Positions 58,472-64,000 of a stretch of DNA of 64,000 nucleotides are shown in pieces. This DNA is from Ramlibacter montanisoli (GTDB lineage: Bacteria; Pseudomonadota; Gammaproteobacteria; Burkholderiales; Burkholderiaceae_C). A program made the position numbers and the translations under genes. The notes under the pieces were generated by a model that had not been told where the DNA came from, ran no database searches, and saw only the letters and a program-made list of their open reading frames with translations. The stretch is from assembly GCF_013087525.1 (NCBI RefSeq), contig NZ_JABFCS010000001.1, positions 3,410,001-3,474,000 of the forward strand, written 5' to 3'. Position 1 is the first letter of the stretch. Each line of letters opens with the position of its first letter.

Positions 58472-59089
58472 ATGAAATCCACTCTCCGTTCCCAGCTCGC
58501 CACCGCCGCGATGCTCCTCGTTCCGGTGGGCGCCATGTTCACCGCCGCGCCCGTGGCTGCCGGCCCCTTCCTGCAGGGCGTCATCGCGGAGGTCGCCGCC
58601 GAGAACCAGCGCCGCGGCGAGGCGGGCGCGCAGCTCGCGCCAGCCGGCGGCGATGGCTATGACGCCCGCGGCAGCTACTACGGCCGTGACGGCTACTACG
58701 GCCGCGACGGCTACGCGCGCGACAACCGCGCCCCGCAGATCGTGTCCTTGTCCCCTGCCAACGGCGGCCGCGTGGACGACCGCGGCCGCACGCAGATCGC
58801 GGCCCGCTTCGACGAGCGCGGCAGCGGCATCGCAGCCGTCACCCTGCGCGTGGACGGCCGCGACGTGAGCCACCGCACCCGCGTGGACGCCAACGAGATC
58901 CGCTACGCGGAGAACCTGCAGCCCGGCCGCCACGTTGCCGAACTGGTGGTGCGTGACCGCGCCGGCAACACCACCCGCCGCAACTGGAGCTTCGACGTGG
59001 TGGACCATTACCGCGGCCGCGGCAACGCCTACGGGCGGGACCAGGGCTACGGCTACGACCGCGACGACGGCTACGGCCGCCGTTGGTGA
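58472..59089 (+). CDS. Small secreted protein with Ig-like domain (paralogue)
   Basis: A 205-residue protein: signal peptide MKSTLRSQLATAAMLLVPVG, then ARGSYYGRDGYYGRDGYARD repeats, an Ig-like domain (IVSLSPANGGRVDDRGRTQIAARF in pieces; AAVTLRVDGRDVSHRTRVD; LVVRDRAGNTTRRNW) and a GYGYDRDDGYGRRW tail. The Ig part resembles the strands of bacterial surface Ig repeats. The start at 58472 rather than 58466 matches the paralogue. It is a tandem duplicate of the gene at 57848 with the first 21 bases of coding sequence identical. Confidence 0.82.
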   Translation: MKSTLRSQLATAAMLLVPVGAMFTAAPVAAGPFLQGVIAEVAAENQRRGEAGAQLAPAGGDGYDARGSYYGRDGYYGRDGYARDNRAPQIVSLSPANGGRVDDRGRTQIAARFDERGSGIAAVTLRVDGRDVSHRTRVDANEIRYAENLQPGRHVAELVVRDRAGNTTRRNWSFDVVDHYRGRGNAYGRDQGYGYDRDDGYGRRW

Positions 59090-59118
59090 ACGCGCGAAGT
59101 TGAACGGACGTTCACGTC

Positions 59119-59137
59119 CGTTCAGCAAGCGTTCACC
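59119..59137 (+). promoter_or_regulatory. Secreted-protein box 3
   Basis: CGTTCAGCAAGCGTTCACC, with a third CGTTCA at 59109, 10 bases upstream. It is 48 bases before the start codon at 59186. Confidence 0.68.
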
Positions 59138-59185
59138 CGGTCCCGCCTAAGCTCCTCAGTACAACGACCACCCAGGAGTCTTTCA

Positions 59186-59713
59186 ATGAAACGCATCGCC
59201 CTTCTCGCCCTCCTCGCCACCGGCACCGTCGCCGTGCAGGCGCAGACCTTCGTGGACCGCGCCCGCGTGCAGGACGTGCAGCCGCAGTACGAGACCGTGC
59301 AGGTCCCGCGCCAGGAGTGCACCAGCCAGATCGTGCAGGAAGCGCAACCGGTCGCCGGCGAGCGCGGCTACGGCGGCGCCATCATCGGCGGCGTGGCCGG
59401 CGGCATCCTGGGCAACCAGGTCGGCAAGGGCCACGGCCGCGAGGCGGCCACCGCCGCCGGTGCCGTGATCGGTGCCATCGCGGGCGACCGCATCTCCAAC
59501 AACCAGCCCCAGGGCTACGTGAGCGCGCCGCGCGAAGTGCGCAGCTGCCGCACCGTGCACGACGTGCAGCAGCAGCTGACCGGCTACCGCGTGACCTACG
59601 AGTACCACGGCCAGCAATACACCACCGTCACGCGCGAGCAGCCGGGCCGCAGCCTGCCCGTTCGCGTGTCCGTCACGCCGCTGGAAGAGCGGGAGTACGA
59701 TCGCCGTCGTTGA
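59186..59713 (+). CDS. Glycine-zipper (17 kDa antigen-like) envelope protein
   Basis: A 175-residue exported protein: signal peptide MKRIALLALLATGTVAVQAQ, then a glycine-zipper 2TM segment (GGAIIGGVAGGILGNQVGKG ... AATAAGAVIGAIAGDRI) and a C-terminal region with a cysteine pair (RQECTSQ, RSCRTVHDVQ). This is the Rickettsia 17 kDa surface antigen plan, found in outer-membrane or envelope-stress proteins. It carries box 3 upstream. Confidence 0.88.
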   Translation: MKRIALLALLATGTVAVQAQTFVDRARVQDVQPQYETVQVPRQECTSQIVQEAQPVAGERGYGGAIIGGVAGGILGNQVGKGHGREAATAAGAVIGAIAGDRISNNQPQGYVSAPREVRSCRTVHDVQQQLTGYRVTYEYHGQQYTTVTREQPGRSLPVRVSVTPLEEREYDRRR

Positions 59714-59733
59714 CAGAGAGGAAGCCGCCCGCC

Positions 59734-60064
59734 GTGAACACCCCCGCAAGCTCCTGTGCGCCATGCTGCTCGCGCTGGCCGGCCTGCCCGCCTCGGCGGC
59801 CGGCTCCCGCGACGAAGCCGCGGCCGTGGCCCAGCGCGAGACGGGGGCCGCGTGCTGGCGGTGGACCAGGCCGACGCGGGCGGCCGCCCGGTCTGGCGCG
59901 TGAAGGTGGTCACCCCGCGCGGTGAAGTCCGCGTCATCCTGGTGGAAGTGACCGGCGGGCGCGACGATCGTGGCCGCGGCCGGGGCGGCGACAACTTCGA
60001 CGGCCGTGGCCGTGACGACGGCGATGGCCGCGGTCGTGGCCGCCGTGGCGGCCGCGACTTCTGA
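59734..60064 (+). CDS. PepSY-domain exported protein, two frameshifts
   Basis: About 110 residues: signal peptide (KLLCAMLLALAGLPASAAG), a PepSY domain (EAAAVAQRETGGRVLAVDQ, GGRPVWRVKVVTPRGEVRVI LVEVTGG in parts) and a Gly/Arg/Asp-rich tail. One C is missing from the run at 59741-59745 and one G from 59843-59847. GTG at 59734 is the likely start. Small PepSY proteins are often encoded beside PhoPQ-type systems, as here. Confidence 0.78.
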
Positions 60065-60083
60065 GCACGGAGCCCGGGCCGCC

Positions 60084-60755
60084 ATGCGCCTCCTCGTGAT
60101 CGAAGACGACGCCGCGCTGCGCCTGGGCCTGGCCCTGCAGCTGGAAAAGGAAGGCTACCGCGTCGACCAGGCCAAGGACGGCGAGGAAGGCCTGTTCCTG
60201 GCCCGCGAATATCCCTTCGACCTGGCGATCGTGGACCTGGGCCTGCCCAAGGTCAGCGGCCTGACCATCGTGCAGCGGCTGCGCCAGGAGGGCAAGACCA
60301 TGCCCCTGCTGATCCTTACCGCGCGCAGCAGCTGGCAGGACAAGGTGAGCGGCCTGGAAGCCGGCGCCGACGACTACCTGACCAAGCCCTTCGAATACCC
60401 CGAGTTGGCCGCGCGCGTGAAGGCGCTGCTGCGCCGCTCCATGAAGGCGGCCAGCGAGGTGATGTCCTTCGGGCCCGTCACCATCGATTTCTCCTCGCAG
60501 TCCGTCAAGCTCGATGGCGAGCCGCTGGAGCTCACGGCCTTCGAATACCGCATGCTCGAATTCCTGGTGCGCGAACGCGCGCGCATCGTGCCCAAGCAGG
60601 AACTGTCGGACTACCTCTACCCGCACGGGGAGGACCGCGACAGCAACGTGCTGGAGGTGCTGATGGGGCGGCTGCGGCGCAAGCTGGATCCCGACGGCAA
60701 GCTCACGCCCATCGAGACGGTGCGCGGGCGGGGCTACCGCTTCACCCTCGGATGA
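60084..60755 (+). CDS. PhoP-like OmpR-family response regulator
   Basis: A 223-residue regulator: receiver with EDDAALR, phospho-aspartate in AIVDLGLPKVSG and YLTKPFEYPEL; winged helix with LTAFEYRMLEFLVRERARIV, DSNVLEVLMGRLRRKL and TVRGRGYRFTLG. The sequence style (RLLVIEDDAALRLGL) and the partner kinase are PhoP-like. It is a candidate reader of the C[A/G]TTCA boxes upstream of the secreted-protein genes. Confidence 0.92.
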   Translation: MRLLVIEDDAALRLGLALQLEKEGYRVDQAKDGEEGLFLAREYPFDLAIVDLGLPKVSGLTIVQRLRQEGKTMPLLILTARSSWQDKVSGLEAGADDYLTKPFEYPELAARVKALLRRSMKAASEVMSFGPVTIDFSSQSVKLDGEPLELTAFEYRMLEFLVRERARIVPKQELSDYLYPHGEDRDSNVLEVLMGRLRRKLDPDGKLTPIETVRGRGYRFTLG

Positions 60756-62086
60756 CGCCCGGATACTCGATCCGGGCCCGTCTCCTCCTCGGCGCCGCGC
60801 TGGTGCTGGTGGCCTTCATGGCCGGCGCCGGCTTCGCCGTGCAGCGCGCCCACGCGGACAGCGTGCGGGCCGTGCACTTCGGCCGCCTGCAAAGCACCAT
60901 CTACCTGCTGCTCGCGCGTGCGGAGCTCGACGACGCGGGCGCGCTGGTCATGCCCTTCGGCTTCGCCGAGCCGCGGCTGTCGCTGCCGCAGTCGGGGCTG
61001 TACGCCAGCATCTGGAACGTCAACCGCAACGAGCAGTGGCGCTCGCCCTCCACGCTGAACATCGACCCGCCGTTCCGGCGCCAGGGCGTGGAGACCGGCC
61101 GCTGGCGCAACGAGGTGATCGAGGGCAAGGACCGCTCCTTCCTGGCCGTGAGCTACGGCGTGAACTGGGCGGCCGGCAAGAGCCAGGCGCCGCTGGTGCT
61201 GTCGGTGGTGGAGGACCGCTTCGAGTTCGACCGAGAGGTGGCGGTGTTCGCGCGCACGCTGTGGCTTTGGCTGGGCGGCGCGGGCCTGCTGCTGCTGCTC
61301 GGGCAGCTGCTGCTGCTCGGGTGGGGCCTGGCACCCTTGCGCCGGGTGGCCGCGGAAGTCGGCCGCATCGAGAGCGGCGCGCAGGAGCGCATCGAGGGCC
61401 GCTATCCCACCGAGATCCTGCCGCTCACCGACAACCTCAACACGCTGATCCAGCAGGAGCGGGTGCGGCAGGGCCGCTACAAGGAGGCCCTGAGCTTCCT
61501 GGCCCACAGCCTGAAGACGCCGCTGGCGGTGCTGCGCAATGCGCTCAACGATCCGGCGCAGCTGCCATCGGCGGTGCGAGAGCAGGTGGCGCGCATGGAC
61601 GACATCGTGCAGCACCAGCTCGGACGCGCGCGCGCCGGCGGCGCCACCCGCTTCGCCCCGCCCGTGCTGATCGCTCCCGTGCTGGATCGCGTGCGCGATG
61701 CGCTGGTGAAGGTCTATGCGGAGAAGGGCCTGGCCATCACGACCGAGTGCCAGCCGGACCTGAGCTGGCGCATCGACGAAGGCGACCTGTTCGAGATGCT
61801 GGGCAACGTGATGGACAACGCCGCGAAGTGGGCGAAGTCACGCGTGGTCGCGCGCGCCTCGCGCGAAGGCGGCAAGCTGGTGATGCGGGTCGAGGACGAC
61901 GGGCCGGGCTTCTCCGACACCGAGTCGGTGCTGCAGATCCACGTGCGCGGCGACGAGCGCGTGCCGGGCCACGGCGTGGGGCTGGCGGTGGTGAACGACC
62001 TGGTGGGCAGCCACCATGGCCAGCTGAAGCTCTCAGCGTCCGTGTTCGGCGGCGCACGCGTGGACATCGTGTTGCCCGCGCCCTGA
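60752..62086 (+). CDS. PhoQ-like sensor histidine kinase
   Basis: A 444-residue sensor: two membrane helices (LLLGAALVLVAFMAGAGFAV; LWLWLGGAGLLLLLGQLLLL) flank a periplasmic domain of about 140 residues. The H-box is SFLAHSLKTPLAVLRNAL, the PhoQ-type variant, and the ATPase has MLGNVMDNAAKWAKS, EDDGPGFSD and GHGVGLAVVNDLVG. It overlaps the regulator gene by 4 bases. Ligand (Mg2+, peptides, pH) is unknown. Confidence 0.92.
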   Translation: MTPGYSIRARLLLGAALVLVAFMAGAGFAVQRAHADSVRAVHFGRLQSTIYLLLARAELDDAGALVMPFGFAEPRLSLPQSGLYASIWNVNRNEQWRSPSTLNIDPPFRRQGVETGRWRNEVIEGKDRSFLAVSYGVNWAAGKSQAPLVLSVVEDRFEFDREVAVFARTLWLWLGGAGLLLLLGQLLLLGWGLAPLRRVAAEVGRIESGAQERIEGRYPTEILPLTDNLNTLIQQERVRQGRYKEALSFLAHSLKTPLAVLRNALNDPAQLPSAVREQVARMDDIVQHQLGRARAGGATRFAPPVLIAPVLDRVRDALVKVYAEKGLAITTECQPDLSWRIDEGDLFEMLGNVMDNAAKWAKSRVVARASREGGKLVMRVEDDGPGFSDTESVLQIHVRGDERVPGHGVGLAVVNDLVGSHHGQLKLSASVFGGARVDIVLPAP

Positions 62087-62324
62087 GGCGGGCGGCTTGC
62101 TGAACACGACCTCGCCGCTGGCCACGTGCACGACCTCGATCACGGCGCCCGGGGCGGTGCTGCTCTTGGCGGCCAGGGTGATCGCGGCGCAGCGATCCTC
62201 CACCAGCACTTCCTGCTCGCCGGGACGGCGGCACAGGATCCCCACATCGGCGCGCTGCACTGCACGCGGTAGCCGCGGGGTGCATCGCAGGCGCCTCCCC
62301 TTCCTGCAGCTTGCAGGTCTTCAT
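62033..62324 (-). CDS. Probable small protein, frameshifted
   Basis: MKTCKLQEGEAPA begins behind GGGGAG at 62324; a second frame gives ADVGILCRRPGEQEVLVEDR and AAITLAAKSSTAPGAVIEVV with good GC3. One extra base between about 62265 and 62300 would join them into about 96 residues. As read the end overlaps the kinase gene antisense for 54 bases, which is doubtful. No family recognised. Confidence 0.45.
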
Positions 62325-62471
62325 CTTTGTCTCCCCACTTCCACTGCCTGGGATGCGGAGGATTGGCGAGCGGAGATGCCTTTGGTGTAGGACGAATCCG
62401 TCAAACAGGCCTGCGGCAGCGATTCCTGACATGCATCAAACTGGCGTGACCGCCAATGCGCAGGAGACGCA

Positions 62472-63397
62472 ATGTCCGACCAGGCTATCCCCTACATGGA
62501 GCGAACGCACGCGTGGTACCGGGCGCTCGGCTACGGTGATCCTTACCGCTACGCGCACTTCGAGGACGTGCCCTTCCAGCCCCTGGCGAAGCCGCTGCGC
62601 GACTGCCTCCTCACCCTCGTCACCACCGCGGCGCCCTACCAGCCCGGCAAGGGGCCGCAGGGGCCCGGCGCGCCGTACAACGCCGCCGCGAAGTTCTTCG
62701 TGCCGTATGCGGGCGACACCGCGCAGGACCACGACCTGCGCATCGCGCACGTCGCCATCGACCGCAAGCACACGTCGATGGAGGACAGCAGCAGCTGGTT
62801 CCCGCTGCCGCTGATGCGGCGCTGGGCGGGCGAAGGGCGCTTCCGGCTGGCGCCGCGTTTCCACGGCGCGCCGACCAACCGGAGCCAGCGCCACACGCTG
62901 GAGGTGGACATCCCGCTGATCCTGCAACGCTGCCGGGAAGACGGTGCCGACGCCGCCGTCCTGGTTGCCAACTGCCCGGTGTGCCACCAGACCCTGGCGC
63001 TCACCGCCCGCGCGCTGGAGGCCGCCGGTATCGCCACCGTGCTCATGGGCTGCGCGCGCGACATCGCCGAGCATGTCGGCGTGCCGCGCCTGCTGTTCTC
63101 CGATTTCCCCCTGGGCAATGCGGCCGGCAAGCCGCACGACGCCGCCTCCCAGGAGGCGACGCTCGCCCTGGCGCTGGAACTGCTGGCGTCGGCCAGGCAG
63201 CCCCGCACGACTGTCGCTTCCCCCAGCGCTGGAGCGATTCACCGGACTGGAAGCTCGATTACTGCAATGTGGAACGGGCCAGCCCCGGGGAGCTCGCCCG
63301 CCTGCGGGCGGAGTTCGACGCCGGCAAGGAAACGGCGCGGGCGCTCCGGCCCCCGGTTCCCCCTCTTGACTCAGCCGTAAGCCGCTCCAGAATGTGA
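62472..63397 (+). CDS. Glycine/sarcosine/betaine reductase selenoprotein B-like protein, one frameshift
   Basis: About 308 residues. The core VLVANCPVCHQTLALTARALEAAG holds a CxxC where GrdB/PrdB have UxxC, so it is a cysteine form. Other stretches: DLRIAHVAIDRKHTSMEDSSS, LGNAAGKPHDAASQEATLAL. One base is missing near 63217-63225, restoring AFPQRWSDSPDWKLDYCNVE. It does not sit with glycine-reductase genes, so a Stickland function is not implied; the role is unknown. Confidence 0.78.
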
Positions 63398-63449
63398 CAA
63401 ACGGTGTCGCGTAGCCGATATGCGGCAAGCGCGTCCTGGAGGTTGTGAA

Positions 63450-63755
63450 ATGTTGAACTGGTTGAAACGCCCGGCCGGTGGGCAAGTCGCGAAGCCGGTG
63501 CGGGCCCAGGGGGCTCGTCACCCGCGGCCCGCCCCGCGGCAGGAACTGGAGGCCGCGCCCGCCGCCCTGCCGGAGGTGGTCGCCGAAGGCAACACACAGG
63601 CGGACTGGAGCGCCTGGGAAGATTCCATGATGGTCCTGGACAGCCAGTTCCAGGCCCTGGATCCGGGCGCCCGCATCCAGGTGCGCGACACGCGCCCCAG
63701 CCAGCTCGACGAGCTCGATCCCTTCGCCGGCGTGGCGTCGCGGCGCCAGCGCTGA
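63450..63755 (+). CDS. Hypothetical 101-residue protein
   Basis: MLNWLKRPAGGQVAKPVRAQ... is a soluble, Pro/Ala/Arg-rich protein with an acidic C-terminal part (WSAWEDSMMVLDSQFQALDP). GGAGG stands at good spacing before the ATG. No family recognised. Confidence 0.65.
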   Translation: MLNWLKRPAGGQVAKPVRAQGARHPRPAPRQELEAAPAALPEVVAEGNTQADWSAWEDSMMVLDSQFQALDPGARIQVRDTRPSQLDELDPFAGVASRRQR

Positions 63756-63759
63756 AGCC

Positions 63760-64000
63760 TCAGCGCAGCGAGCCGATGTAGGCCGACAGGGCGCGGATCT
63801 CCTGGTCGGTCAGGGCCTTGGTGGCCTTGAACATCCGGTCCTCGGAGCGATCCTTGTTCTCCCGGTAGCGGCGCAGGCTCATGTCCAGGTAGCTGGGGTG
63901 CTGGCCGGCGATGCGCGAATTGCGCTCGCTGCCGCCGCCGGCCACGCCGTGGCAGCGCTTGCAGGCGTCCTCGTACAGCGTCTTGCCGGTGGCGGCGAGC
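63760..64000 (-). CDS. Class I cytochrome c, 5'-truncated by the window edge
   Basis: About 79 residues are visible. The haem site is DACKRCHGVAGGG (CxxCH), and MFKATKALTDQEIRALSAYIGSLR carries the distal methionine and the closing helix usual for cytochrome c4/c5-type domains. The N-terminus and any second domain lie outside. Confidence 0.88.
   Translation of the reverse strand, partial: LAATGKTLYEDACKRCHGVAGGGSERNSRIAGQHPSYLDMSLRRYRENKDRSEDRMFKATKALTDQEIRALSAYIGSLR

Overview
The window is high-GC (about 70 percent) chromosomal DNA that reads as a betaproteobacterium of the Burkholderiales, most likely Comamonadaceae (Ramlibacter/Variovorax-like). The basis is gene content and order: a ffh / ccsA-like / PP0621-like / pilS-pilR-ampD / nrdA-nrdB / histone-H1-like block, three Bug-family (TctC) periplasmic receptors, an ohrR-ohr pair, and a DUF4148 protein beside a QseBC-type two-component system. 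This assignment is by recognition, not by a database search.

Layout. 0-4 kb: end of an enoyl-CoA hydratase gene, an ECF sigma factor with a membrane partner, a divergent von Willebrand A protein, and tRNA-Met. 4-9 kb: Na+/H+ antiporter-like gene, miaB, OmpA-like barrel, L,D-transpeptidase. 9-13 kb: Bug receptor, M20 amidohydrolase and ffh on the minus strand. 13-18 kb: cytochrome-assembly-like membrane protein, pilSR (type IV pilus control), ampD. 18-23 kb: class Ia ribonucleotide reductase behind a textbook NrdR double box, then an H1-like nucleoid protein. 23-30 kb: AlkB-like oxygenase, a MlaE/MlaD-type lipid transport cluster without a visible ATPase, glutathione reductase, a FecR/coiled-coil protein. 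30-41 kb: AMP nucleosidase, phosphatidylserine decarboxylase, NodIJ-type exporter, an FMN-barrel/GAF protein pair, hemerythrin, GMC oxidoreductase, crotonase, ohrR-ohr, srkA. 41-48 kb: fumarylacetoacetase-family hydrolase divergent from two Bug receptors and two ModA-like binding proteins, then htpG. 48-57 kb: QseBC-like system next to an archaic (Csu-type) chaperone-usher pilus operon, DUF805, and an orphan FliQ-like/FliA-like pair. 57-64 kb: a set of small secreted proteins sharing one upstream box, a PepSY protein and a PhoPQ-like system, then a GrdB-like protein and the end of a cytochrome c gene.

Two themes stand out. First, regulation: 11-bp-periodic direct repeats, the signature of OmpR/PhoB-family response regulators, occur upstream of the secreted-protein genes at 57.8-59.2 kb (C[A/G]TTCAG-N4-C[A/G]TTCACC three times, each at nearly the same distance from the start codon), beside the QseBC-like genes (four TTAG units at exact 11-bp steps) and upstream of the hemerythrin gene (CTTAAG units). 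Second, sequence quality: about 27 indels, mostly single-base and often in short G/C runs, break the frame of about 22 otherwise well-conserved genes, including essential ones (ffh, nrdA, nrdB, psd). They are far more likely assembly errors than biology; coordinates for those genes are given for the whole reconstructed gene.
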